From Diphasiastrum complanatum (taxonomy: Eukaryota; Streptophyta; Lycopodiopsida; Lycopodiales; Lycopodiaceae), in assembly GCA_029204225.1 (NCBI GenBank), contig CM055103.1, positions 44,092,604 to 44,156,603 on the forward strand: DNA of 64,000 nt, read 5' to 3'. The translations under genes were made by a program, and so were the position numbers. Positions 9,896-22,050 of the stretch are shown piece after piece (position 1 is the stretch's first letter; each line of letters starts with the position of its first letter). The notes below the pieces were generated by a model. It saw nothing but the letters and a program-made list of their open reading frames with translations, ran no database searches and was not told the DNA's origin.

Positions 9896-12800
9896 ATGGC
9901 AGGATTAGGAGCAGCAGCAGGAGGTGGAGGCCTTTGTTGGATCCCAAATCATCAGCATCATCAACAAAATCAAGATCAAGGAGGTGCCCACTTCCTATTG
10001 TTTCTCCTGTTGCTGTTGATGCGCATCCTCCTTAAGTTGATTTATATAATTCAGTCCTCCCCCTCCATTTTGTGCCCATCACATCCCCTCACAATCAATC
10101 TCAGCAGCCTCCTTTAATCCTGTCTGTTGTGCAGGAGGCCAAGTACGGAGGACAAGACAATTTTGGAAGAAATTCTTCTCAGATCCTTCGCATTGGTGGG
10201 ACAATAGGACTGACAAGGTGATAAATCACTACCCTATCCATGGCATGCATTCATTCATTCATTCACTCCTTCATTCATGCAAAAGGTATATAATATGAGA
10301 AAGGATTTTGCTCTCAAGCTAGCACTGTACGATTTTGCTTTTTCAGGGCATGAGTGCTTTGCTTGCTTAGAATTGAGCTGGCAATCCAGTTTTCATATAG
10401 ATGGCTCAGCAGCTTGCCCAGCCTGCTTGATGATCGCAATGGACCCATCTAGTCCAAGACCTGAGATGATCTGCGATCATTCATTCTAGCACCTTGTGGA
10501 GCTTTGCGATCACAGTCTACTCTATTTCCAGAGTTGTGATCATTATAGTAGGTTTGCTTGAAGCTAGCTATGGCTGATGCTGCTGCTTTTCTTCAGAGAA
10601 ATCCAACTTTTCCGGACTTTGAACATAGGAGTACTGCAGAGAAGGCACTATGGACCGATAACAGGTTCAATCCTCCCTGGGCAAATACCAGGCTAACTAT
10701 CATGGTACAAGTTCAAGAACAGAGGAGATCCGGGTTTTCAACACCTGAAACCTTTGGTACGCTTCTTTTTTCTCATTGCCTGGCATTTTTTTTCTTCATC
10801 AGCCTTCCCTGACTGAGGAGAGAGGTGAATATGCAGACATGTTTACCCTGGCCACACTAAGATCCATTGACAATATTTCACCAATGTTATGATGCATGCA
10901 GGCAAAATAGTTGGAGTGGAACTGCTCTGGCACAAGTTTTTCTCAGATCCATCGCAATGGTGGGACAACAGATTCATTAAGGTGTGATCCTCCATCTGCC
11001 TTCACAAAGTCCCTTGAAAATGACTTGTAAAATGAGACCCAGAGAATGGTTTTGGACTGTTTATTTCAGGCTTCAGTTTCTTTGGGTAAGGCTTTTGTCT
11101 GGTGCCCACCTATGGTACATGAGGCTGATAGATTGGTTATTGTAGTGATTTTCCTAATTTATGCTCTTATGTCTGCTGATCTTCACCGTTACTGTTATGT
11201 AGAAAAGTCCAAAGTACCCGGACTTTGAATATAAGAGTACACACGAGGGTCTATGGCTTGAAGGGTGGCTGAATCCACCCTGGGTTAAAGTAAAGTTGGT
11301 CACTATGGCATTGAATGAAATACAATCTGATGGTGGATTGAGATCACGGTATGGTTTTAATCCTGGTGTGGACTGTGGAGCTCTAGGCTGAGAGCACATC
11401 TCTTTTTTATTGTTGGTCTTTCAGAATTTCCAGTGCAAAATTCTTTTTTGGTGATCATTATATCTTTCGCTGAGCAGGGTGCCTAATTTCGTGGGTTGTG
11501 GTGGGAATGTGAGCAAACTCTGTCAGGAGGGACGATTAAATGAGGCAGTGCATATGGTGGAACTTATGGCTCAGCAAAATTTCCGAGCTCCAATCAACAC
11601 CTATGTTTGCCTTTTGAAGGAGTGCACCAAAAGGAAAGCCCTGGCAGAGGGCAAGAGAGTGCATGCCCTCATGGTCCAAACAGGACTTGATTCTAACATT
11701 TTCCTAGGGAGCACCCTTATTAAAATGTATGCCAAGTGCGGTAATGTGCTGGATGCACGCGAAGTATTCGACTCAATGCCTGAACACAACGTGTTTTTAT
11801 GGACTACTATCATCTCAGCATATGTCAATCACGGACAAGCTGAGGAGGCTTTCAATCTTTTTCATAAAATGCAACAAACAGGCATACCACCCAACAATGT
11901 CACCTACGTTGTTCTCCTAAAAGCGTGTGCCAGCATTGCAGCCTTGGAACAGGGCAAGCAGCTCCATTCTGACATCATTAGAAATGGCTTTGAGTCGGAT
12001 GTGGTTGTAGGGAGTACCCTTGTTGACATGTATGCAAAATGTCGGCAAATAGAGGATGCACGCAAGGTGTTCAACAACATGCGTACTCGAAACCTGGTGT
12101 CATGGAATGCAATAATTGCTGGATATTCACGGCATGGGCTTGGCAAGGAGGCCCTTGATCTGTATGAGGAAATGAAAGAAGGTGTGCAGCCTGACATTGT
12201 CACATATGTTGTTATCCTAAAAGCTTGTGCCAGCATTGCAGCTCTGGAACAAGGCAAGCAGCTCCATTTGGACATTATCAGACGTGGTTTTGAGTCAGAT
12301 GTGATTGTAGGGAACACCCTGGTTGACATGTATGCAAAAGGCAGGTGCATACAGGATGCACGTCGGGTGTTTGACAATCTGCAAGAACGAGATGTTGTGT
12401 CATGGAGTGCAATTATTGCAGGATATGCAGAGCTGGGGCATGGCAAGGAGGCTCTTGATCTGTATGAGCAAATGAGACAGGAAGGTGTGCGCCCCAACAA
12501 TGTCACATATGTTGTACTCCTAAAAGCATGTGCCAGCATTGCAGCTCTGGAAAAGGGCAAGCAGCTCCATTTGGACATCATTGGAAGTGGCTTTGAGTTG
12601 GATGTGATTGTAGGGAGCACCCTTGTTGACATGTATGCAAAATGTGGGCGCATACAGGATGCGCGTCAGGTGTTCAACAACATGCATGGACGAGATGTGG
12701 TTTCTTGGAATGTGATGATTGCAGGATATGCACAGCAAGGGCTTGGCAAGGAGGCTCTCACACTTTTGGAGCAAATGCAAAGGGAAGGTATAAAGCCTGA

Positions 12801-13353
12801 TAAGGTGACCTATCTTAGTGTTCTATCTGCATGTAGCCATTCTGGCCTAGTAAATGAAGGTTGTCACCTCTTTGAGTCCATGTGTAAAGATCCTGGTGTC
12901 ACACCAACTATGGATCACTATGCCTGTATGGTAGATCTTCTGGGCCGTGCAGGGTTCCTGCCTGACGCCGAGGATCTCATTAGCAAAATGCCAATCGAGC
13001 CTAATGCTGTGGTTTGGATGACTTTGCTTAGTGCTGCTAGAAACCATAGCCATGTGGAAATAGGAAGACATGCCTTTGACTGTGTTTTGAAGTTGGAACC
13101 AGAAAATGCTGCAGCTCATGTGCTTCTATCAAATATCTATGCAGCAGCTGGCCAGAGGCGCGAGGTAGCAAAAATAAGAAAAGCAATGAATGATACAGGC
13201 ATGAAGAAGATGCCTGGGTGCAGCTGGACTGAAGTAGGCAACCAGGTGGATACCTCAGATGTAGGTAATACAACTCATCCACAAAGCAAGGAGATTGGAT
13301 CTGAACTGGCTACATTAGTGGGGACGATAGAGGAGGGCAGGCTATATGCCTAA
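9896..13353 (+). CDS. PDF-motif/PPR fusion protein, PLS class with E domains (six exons, 810 aa)
   Basis: Exons: 9896-9983, 10135-10217, 10597-10756, 10902-10981, 11203-11348, 11478-13353. All introns are GT-AG and phases (1,0,1,0,2) close exactly, giving 811 codons with the stop. Residues 1-29 are Gly/Ala then Gln/His-rich. PDF motif 1: WWDNRTDK at 50-57, PDF at 63-65, ALW at 74-76, NPPW at 82-85. PDF motif 2: WWDNRFIK at 130-137, PDF at 143-145, LW at 154-155, NPPW at 161-164. From about 187 a PLS-type PPR array runs to the E1/E2 region (LLSAARNHSHVEIG, LLSNIYAAAG, PGCSWTEV). PLS PPR proteins bind organellar RNA base by base; PDF motifs are known to me from OSB single-stranded DNA-binding proteins, so an organellar nucleic-acid role is inferred. 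An in-frame TAG just upstream fixes the ATG at 9896. The stop falls where a DYW domain would begin. Confidence 0.88.
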
Positions 13354-13604
13354 TTTGAGCGTTCGTGCTGCATGATAAAAGAAGACAAGGAGAAGGAAAA
13401 CGCATTGTGTGAACACAGTGAGAAGCTGGCCATTGCTTTTGGGCTAGACACCTATCTGAATCAATAAAAAATCTTTGGATATGAGTTGACTGTCACAATG
13501 CCACCAAGAACATCTTAATAATAGTCAGTTGCGAGTTCATTGCAAGGGATCTAAACCAATCCCATCACTTGATGGATGACTCTTGTTTCTGTGGGGACTA
13601 TTGT
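13354..13604 (+). pseudogene. Dead DYW deaminase domain downstream of the PDF-PPR stop
   Basis: After the TAA at 13351-13353 the same frame continues MIKEDKEKENALCEHSEKLA, the DYW-domain stretch with the zinc/catalytic HSE (codons at 13414-13422), until a second stop near 13464. After a frameshift the sequence reads NLWI, a TGA where the first Cys of the CxxC zinc motif belongs, then VDCHNATKNI (13485-13514), and finishes CEFIARDLNQSHHLMDDSCF followed by CGDY and Cys instead of Trp (TGT for TGG, to 13604). The full domain is therefore still readable but broken by two stops, a frameshift and loss of the terminal W. The domain performs C-to-U RNA editing in intact homologues. Confidence 0.88.
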
Positions 13605-16100
13605 GATGGCATGTTAAAAAGGCAGGTGCACCAGCTTACTTAGAAAAGAAGAAGGCTGGTTTTGGAGTTATTTTGGCAGCCTTAGTTTTCACATAGTGCA
13701 GTCCAATTCTTATGGGGTCTTAACCTTATTCCAGATAATTTGATGTCCCATAGCTTTTGTGCTTTCTCTGTGGAAGAAAAAAACTTGTAGAGATGAAATG
13801 GAACGCCAAAGTGTAGAGCAAGTTTTAAGCAATGACATTTTTGGACTGGTATTCATGGTATCAGTATACTGAAGAGAATGCGAGTCATGGACCTCCTCCA
13901 CCCAGATTATCTTCAGTTCATGATACATTCAAAATACATGCAAGCAATGATGTGATGCAATCTTTGATTTGAAGTCAGTTTGTAATCTTTATGCATTCTC
14001 TACAGACATGACAAAGAAACAGTTGTAAAATCAGCTTACAAGTTTCTGGGAGGGTAATATTCTGAAATAAGTTAGTCTTTTGAAGCGTCTTTTTGAAATG
14101 GCTTTGCATATGTCAGTGAATTTCTTATATCTGTGTTTATGCTTGCTTTGTCATATGATTTGTCAGTTCACCAATTTCATACATCATTTGCTAGCTGTCA
14201 TGCTATTAGTTCCTTAATGTTTGCTCTCTTAGTCACGTCCTTCTCACCCTATGTATTATTTTAGCATCATGACATCCATTCTCACCAATTTGATTGGTGA
14301 TAGAAGATCACATAAGGATGTTGTCTATGTCAACATTGTTATTTGGTGAGGATTGTGAAGAAGAATTCTTAACAAAGTTGGAACTAAGAGATTGTTGAGG
14401 TTGGGAACAGTTTCATTAAAGTTTGTGGGAGCTTGTTACCTCAAAAAGGAATTGTGAAGGCAAAATATTGTTCAATTGGGTTGCAAGGTACTGAGACCAC
14501 TTTAGATTTTATACCATACAAACAACACAAACAAGGCACAAGTTACATTTAGTGTGTAAGTTTATGGAATTCATTCACATGCACGCTATATTGTTGTGTC
14601 GTCCATACATTCTTTGTACCAGCACGAGTCTTGCAAGCATATATAGATTACAAGCTAACAGAGAAAAGTTTTGATTGGAGGTGCTATGATCAATATGGGA
14701 CTGGGGTCTTATTGATTTGCCATTATTAAAGTCATCTACTAGTGGGTATACTCTTAGACTTGTTTGCTTTGGCATTCCTATTTGTGCAATGTCCATGTAA
14801 TCTCAATCCATGTCAGCTCCCTCCAATTTTACTTAGTCACATTTCACAACATATTGGCACATATCTACTTGATAGGAGCATTTTAGAAATATCCAGGATA
14901 GGTTTTAAGATTATTATTTTCAAAATTTCTTATCAAAAAGTTATCATTTCAATCACTTCTTGGTGATTCAAATGTTTGTAGATCTATATTGTAGTTCTAT
15001 AATTCTTTTGCAAGTCATAAAAAAAAAGTTTCAGTTATTGAATTAGGAACTCAAGACTTTTTACAAGTATACCTCTAGATGACTGCATTGTTAACAATTT
15101 GTTGTTGTGAGACATATGATATTGTCAAAATTGTAAAATTGTGATTTTGGAATTATGAAATCATAAATCCTAAATTGGAAATTTACGAATACCGATTGAG
15201 AAATTGCAGATACTAAATTGTGAGATTGATTGATTAATTTCCGGTTTACATCAGTTCTTTCATTCTAGTTGTCATCCATGCTAGCTAATGGATTTCAACT
15301 CATAGACTGTGATCAAAACAAGTTTTAAGGTCTAAAAGATGCACCATTGCAAGTATATATTTTGTTTTCAATATCTTAATATCTTTCAATGCAAAAAATT
15401 GTTCACTGTTTGTATAGTGAAAGACAATTGTGGCACCAAGTGTTGGATGACATTTCAAAAAGGTTATGACTTTGTATATTCACATATTTTGTTTCAAACA
15501 TCAACAAATAACTATTGAAATTTTTTGCTCTAGATTAATTACATATACAAGTCTCTAATCTACTTCAATACAATTGGAAAATCATCAAACACAGATTGCA
15601 AACATAGTATCTTAAAGATCCTACCTTTGTATTGCATTGTTTTCATCTGATATTGTGAAGCACAAACAAAAATACCAATTATTATCGATATCTTTACATA
15701 ATAATCAACTTTATCAATTTGCAATCATTATCTTACTCATTGACTTGCAAATTAACGTCTTAAGTTGACATCACTAATGTCATAAAAATCAATTAAATAC
15801 TAGCTTGAATCACCCATTCCATTAAAGATAGGTCGTCAAATGCATTTATATGATATACTTTCAATATTTCCTTGTTTTTTTTTAATTTCTTATGTTCATA
15901 ATTTCAACCAAATTCCATGTCTCAAGCTGAGGAAAGAAAATGTCAACCACTGGTGACATTTCTAAACTAGCTGTTTGGCAAAATGACAAATCACTTTTTA
16001 TTCAGACTTAATCATATCTTTTTAGTTCAAGTACTAAAAATTCCAAAATATAATCATTATGATTAAGCCCTTCTAAACACCACAACATCCTAGGCTTGTA
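13605..16100. other. AT-rich intergenic stretch, nothing recognised
   Basis: No gene, RNA or terminal-repeat structure could be supported. Around 15120-15230 there is a run of degenerate AAATTGTGA / AAATCATAAAT phrases, low complexity. Part of this is presumably the 3' UTR of the PPR gene. Confidence 0.5.
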
Positions 16101-19100
16101 TTTATTTATTATGGGTTGAACATCTGTGGTTCTGCTCCTTCCCTTTTCCTGTTTCTTGGGATTTTCTTTCTTGTCGATTTCCTCACTGGTGACCTTGCTC
16201 TCCCCTCAATCTTCTGCCTTCTCTGTATTTTTCAACATGGATATGTGGCTCTGCTTCTACCTATTGGTTGTTGGAAGTGTTTCTCAACACTCTGCTCTCC
16301 CCTTCCAGCTGATTGCCTGTTGGTTTTTTTTTGGAAAGTGTGCTCTTCTCCTGCCTTGTGAATCTTGGAACTATTTTTACTGCCACACATGGCCTCATAA
16401 ACGGGGTAAGTTGGCACCTCCTCCTTGCTTTGCTCTTAATCATGATAGGATCTCCTCTACTCCCGCTTTCATCAATGCCCCCAATAATATCCCGATTAAC
16501 CCTAGACGCCTTCTCCCTCTTCCAGTCTTTGCTAACCCTGCTCCCAGTTACCTAGCAGCTCTCTTGTCCAGACTCTGCTCCTCTGCTTCCCACTGTCCCC
16601 ATGAGGAGTGGACTAACTTTAAGCAAGTTAAGATCTTTGTCGAATCAAGAAAGACTGTAGATGGTCTTCTTTCATTCTCTTTTCTCTCGGACCTCGATGC
16701 TCTTAGTGCATCTCAAGCTTCATTGTTTGATTCTTCTGTGGCTCTTTTCTTTGGTGACCTGCTTCTTGATCTTCCTCTTGTCAAAGATTTCATCAACTTG
16801 CTCATTATCCGCCGTTCTAAAGCCTTTTCTGGATTAGGCACTTGCTGATAACTGTTTCCTCCTTCACTTTAGCTCCAGTGTGGACATTTAGGCGATTCTT
16901 TTATCCTCTCCATTCAGATTCAATAACTCTGTTGTTCATGTATTTAAGTTTAGTAAGGTCTTTAATTTGTAGAAATCAGACACTATTCTTCTTCCCATTC
17001 ATCTCTCGCTTCCCTTCTTTCCTGCTAGATTCAAATGTCTCCTGTTTTACTTGCTCTCTAGCCTTGGAAAAGTTCTAGATATTGAAGATGACCTTTAGTC
17101 CCTTTTTTCGCCGCACATTAACGCGTGCATCCTCTGGAAACTACCTGACGACTTCCGGTGCATTCTGAGCATCTTTGATGGGGAAATTTTTGTCAATCAG
17201 ACTGCATTTCGTGCTCCTTCCTTCTGCAAGCTCTGCTCTAGCCTCTTGCAGTGCTCCTGCAATGACACTTCCTGCTTTTCTCATCTTGGAGCCTTTCAGC
17301 AGGTTGTTAGCAAGGAGAAAAAAGCCACTCGCGTTACCTCCATAGCTTCGCTAAAGACACCTAATGGGTTTGGACTGCCTCTCTTGGCAAATCACTAAGT
17401 ACAACTGTATGGACAGCTCAGCTAATGGAGGCTCTTCTCTGCCCAGCTCTTACTATGAGGCTGTCATAAGCGATTTTTGCTGAGATGACCCTAGTGATGG
17501 GAAACTCAAAAGCAAAGCTCTTTCTTTAGACTTCGAAAGCCCTTCTACCAGGTAGCTCAAAAGTCTCGGGCTCTACAACTCACCCAGTTCAGGCTCTTCT
17601 CCTAAAACGAACATTATTGATTGCCTTTTGAGACAGGAAAATGACAACTCAGAAACTTCTTGCAAAAAATATAAGGAACTGTTGAAAGACACATATCGAG
17701 AGACTCCTGATAGGTCAATAAATGCCATTCCATTCTATCTTCTAACGACACAAGAATGCGGAGCAGCAGATCCTTGGCCAGATACAAACAGACAAATCTC
17801 GGCTAGAGGCAATGACAGGCCAGAGAGAGATCCTAGACCTAACAGCTCAAACTTGCCTCCATGGCAGAATGGATAGAGAATTCCAAACGGACAAAGCAAT
17901 TAATCTAGTGGAACGATGTTGTTGCCCTCATTCTGTAACTTGCAACAGACTTTTGCGGAGTTGATTGCACCTGCATCTGAGGCTGTATCTACCTCACAGA
18001 GATCTGAACTGAATACTGCCACGGACATACAGACCTACTCAGAAGACAAGACAGAAGAGATCTTAAGATCTTATGCAAGCAGATTACATCTAAAATTCTA
18101 AACCCTTGCTCTGCTCAAATTCTCATGGTGTCCACAGACCTCCCAGACCATGATGGTAAGGAGTCCACTTTTCTCATAGGCAAAGTTGCAAGCTCCCAGA
18201 TAATCCATCTTGCAAGCTGTGCAGACAGGGAGACGAGTCCTCAACCAATCCTCTATAATCAGTGATGCCCTGAGACTATAGATTTTCACCAGTCCATTGC
18301 AGGACAGGTTCCCCTTGATGCAGGGACAGAAGGGAGCGCATTTCTGTTCAGGGTTCTCCACAGAACGAGGCTCCAGGCAATCTGAACTCGAACTCTCTTT
18401 ACAACCCTAGAACTGCTCAGTGACTAATGATAGCCGCAGACTACATTTGTGAACCTCCAGTTCAGAGCGAGGTAGAACTCCATCTCCACGCAGACAGACC
18501 TGTGGATTTCTAGGCAGCGCATCGTGCATTCTGCGCAGACAAGGAAGTGGACTACCAAACAACCTACTTGCACGACAGTCCAGCGAAACTTAAGTTTCCA
18601 TGGGTACTGTGCCCCATGCTGATTGCGTGCAGACATATTCTTCTGGAAAATGCAAGACCTCCAAGATGGCAAAGGAAAGGACAACAAGTTGATACCCTGC
18701 TACGAAAACAATGACATTGAGAGATTGGGCCTTGAAATTGTTGAGTACTACAGTTTTGCTCCATGCTGAAGCAGGTGCTGTCCAAGCAAAAACCCATATT
18801 ATGGTCCAAGCAACTGCCATAGATTCTACACAGAATACTCACAGCAAGGCGAATATTCTCCAGAAAGCCTCAATGGAAAGACCTTTTGGCTCCAAAGGCA
18901 AGACATTCATGGAGATCCTTCTTTCTACAAGTCCTTTTGGCAGCATCTCCTTAGACTCTGAAGTTCAAGAACATACAGTCTTCCCTAATGGTGCAAGGAA
19001 AGACAAGGGAAACCATTGGAAGTGAAGATTCCTTTGATGAGCTGTCACACGAGAGCCTCCTATCTGCTCATCCGGCTCCTCTCACGCAACTATGGAGTCC

Positions 19101-22050
19101 TCATAGGAAATGGGACAACTTCAAGGCAAGAAGATTGTGACCCGTAGCTCTCTCAAGGCAATGGCTCATGCCAAAGCTAAGGATTCACGTGCTAATCTCC
19201 TATTTTGCATTATCTGTAGACATGCTTCACCCTTCTTCTTCAACCATACGGTTTCCCATGAATGTGACCTAGACATCTGCCTTCAAGAAACCAAATTGAG
19301 TGGCTTTCTCCTGGACGTTTTACTAAAACGTTTGCCCGCAACTTCAATTACTCCTGCACTCTTGCGGATGGCACTCGAGGCGGTTTAATGACCCTAGTTT
19401 CCAGAGATTGGAGGCTTGTTTCTCACTTCTCTCTTCTGGGAGGGCGTGTCAATGTCTATACTATTTCTAAATGTCGATTCTCTTTCAACATTTTTAACAT
19501 CTATGATCCAAACTCCCCCCTTCCTTGTGGGAGACTTTAATATGTACCTAAATCCTCTTGACGGTCCTAATCGCATCTCTTTTGCTGAAAGTCAGACTTG
19601 GGATTGCATGATGGACAATTTTTGCAGCTCTGATGTCGTATCTCTCTACGATTACCCGCGTCTCCATACTTGGACCAACGGTCGTTCATGTCATGCCCAC
19701 AACTAATCTTGGATTATTATCCTGTTAGGAGGTCAGTAATCCTACCTTGACCCGTGATTTAATTATGATTATGAGGGGTTTGGGGATCTCATGTGTATGT
19801 GGTCATAATTAATGGTTGGAGGCCTAAACTCAAGATGGTGGATTTTTACGGGTCTATTAGTGAGTCATAGGGGAACTAGATGGCATGGCCCAATTAGGCT
19901 GCAGATGTGTTCAGTGAGGTGTCACAGTGCACTACTAGTTTGTGCGTGGGCCTTGGAGGGTATAAGTATACCCATTGAGCTCTCACTAGTGTATGCTTAA
20001 TTGTGGTGCTAGTAGCTACATGCTGTTGGTATGACTCCTCTATCCCTTGTGAGTGATTGATCCATAGCTTGGGGGCTAGATCCGTTTGATCTAGGCTTGG
20101 TTGGGTTGGTTTGTCCACCATCGAATTCCCTTGTGTAGCTTTGTTGCGGCTTGCTTGGCTAGTTTATCCTTGGTGTAGGAGTTTATAGTTCCCCTCCCTT
20201 TTACACTTCAACTATTCGGCCAGTCTTATCTCCTCTTATACCATTCCCTCCCTCCCGCTGTCGGACCACCTCCATGTCAACCTTCATTTCAGGCTCTTCC
20301 CAGCCAAACTGTTTAAGCGGCAATTGGTCTATATCATGAACAACTCCTCGATCTAGAATAGAAACCTTTGTATTGCATCCTCCCATCTCGAATCCTCCCT
20401 GAAACAACTTCTCTTTTCTATTTTGCTTGATAGAGCCTATGCTACTGATCCTTCACTCCGAGCTGACGAATTTCTATCTGCTACTAATCGTCTTAAAATT
20501 CTTGATCATTCTAAGGTTGCCATTCTAAGGAAGAGAACCCATCTCAACTGGCTACGTGAAGCAGACCTGCCTTCTGCCTTCTTCCTTAGGAAACTCAAAG
20601 TTTCTCAACATCGTCCCTTTACAACCCCGTTATTCCTCCCAACTCTCCCAATTAGCACATTTCACTTTATTGTTCTTTTCCCTCTCGTTTATCCAATCCT
20701 GATGCCACCTCACTCTCTTCCCCTCTCACCCTTGAAGAGCTACACTAAAGCCCTCAAATCTCTTAAAATAGATAAAACTTCGGGCCTTGACGGAGTAACC
20801 CCTGACTTCTTCCGGGCGCACTGGAATCATGTTGGGCCCTCTTTATTATTAGCAACTAACTCTGCAATCTCATCGGGCTCCTTCCCTTCCTCCTCCTCCC
20901 AGGGACTCATCAAGCTCGTTCCTAAATCCGAGTCCCCTTCTAAGATCTTTGACTACCGCCCTCTTAGCATGCTTAATACTTCCTATAAGATGGTAGTGAA
21001 AGCCGTTGCTAGAAGGATTGCCCCTCTCCCCATCTCACCTATCCAAAAGCCAGTCTGGTTTTGTGAAAGGTAGATCCTTACTTGACAACATCTTGAATGT
21101 TTGGTCTGCCATTGACTCTTCTCTGTGGTTCAACTATCCGGCCTTGTTGTTTAAGATTGATTTTGACAAAGCTTTTGATCGCATCAGCTGGAACTACCTT
21201 CTCTCATGTTGCTCTTCCTTTGGCATCCTCGATTACATTATCAATCTTATTCGTGCTCTCTTCTCTTCAGCCAAGTCTTCCATCCTCTTCCAAGGGATCC
21301 TTTCACCCTCTTTCACTATTTCTTGTGGCATTAGACAAGGGTGTCCCCTTTCCCCTTATCTATTTGTTATTGCCACTGAGCCGCTCATTTTTCATCTTCA
21401 CAGACTTAATGCCTCTTCCTCCTTCCGCCCTTTTATCTTTAGTGATGTTCTCCTTGGACCTTAGTTCTTCGCTGATGAATTGGCCTGTGTTATTGAGCTC
21501 CACCAGCCTTTGGCTTCCATCCTGCTCCTTGAGCTCACGCGTTTTTGCATTTTCTCTGATTCGAAGATCAACTTGAAGAAATCTAATCTTATTGTTCTCT
21601 CCCATGAGGCTACCCCGGATTGGTGCCAGGATATAGGCCTTAATGTCCTCCAACATGGAACCATTTTCAGATATCTTGGTTTCCCCCTTGGGTGCTTCTC
21701 TTTCTAATAGAGACTGCTTTAATTGGATTATTGCGAGAATTAGATCCAAAATCCTTACTTGGAATTCTTTTGATCTTACCTTTCCTGCTAGATTCATAGT
21801 CCTCAAGCACATCATTTTTTCTTACTTCACCCCTTCCTCTTCATCTGATTTCTCCCTCCTTCCTACTCCCTTGAAATTGCCAAGACCTTTAGGAAATTTC
21901 TTTGGAATAATGGTCCCAGTTTGTTGAACTGGAATATCTGTTTGGCTCCTAAAAGGTTGGGCGGGCTGGGACTTCTCGACCCCTCTATCACTTCCCTCTC
22001 TCTTTTGTATAGGCGTATTCACTCTAACTTTGATTGTCCCCAGACTAAAT
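16100..22050 (+). mobile_element. Degraded L1-type LINE (ORF1-like, endonuclease, RT), interrupted by a solo LTR
   Basis: Plus-strand order: ORF1-like frames at 16126-16848 and about 17100-17390, including FCKLCSSLLQC (possible zinc knuckle); a poorly conserved middle; APE-type endonuclease with CDLDICLQETKLSG (19263-19304) and FLVGDFNMYLNPLDGPNR (from about 19521); then after the inserted LTR an RT with KIDKTSGLDGVTPDFFRAHW (about 20767), FKIDFDKAFDRISWNYL (about 21150), GIRQGCPLSPYLFVIATEPL (about 21330) and FRYLGFPLG (about 21670). The catalytic FADD box reads FFADE (21465-21479). The 3' end fades after NWNICLAPKRLGGLGLLDPS (about 21930-21985); no poly(A) tail was seen. Multiple stops and frameshifts make it non-functional. 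The 5' boundary is approximate. Confidence 0.85.
19689..20205. repeat. Solo LTR inside the LINE
   Basis: TGTCATGCCC at 19689 and TTTACA ending at 20205 bound a 517 bp block that interrupts the LINE endonuclease frame (HTWTNGRS before, the LSDHLHVNLHF frame after). Flanks GTTCA (19684-19688) and CTTCA (20206-20210) fit a 5 bp target duplication with one mismatch. A TATA-like GGGTATAAGTATACCC lies near 19958. No internal region remains, as expected for a solo LTR. Confidence 0.7.

Noticed and set aside
11904-12653. 249-residue minus-strand frame across the PPR array
   Set aside because: Antisense shadow of the repeated PPR codons; Cys/Ser-rich without any domain.
11479-13353. PPR gene beginning at 11479 as an intronless gene
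   Set aside because: The codon there is GTG, directly after an AG acceptor that joins upstream PDF exons in phase; the true start is at 9896.
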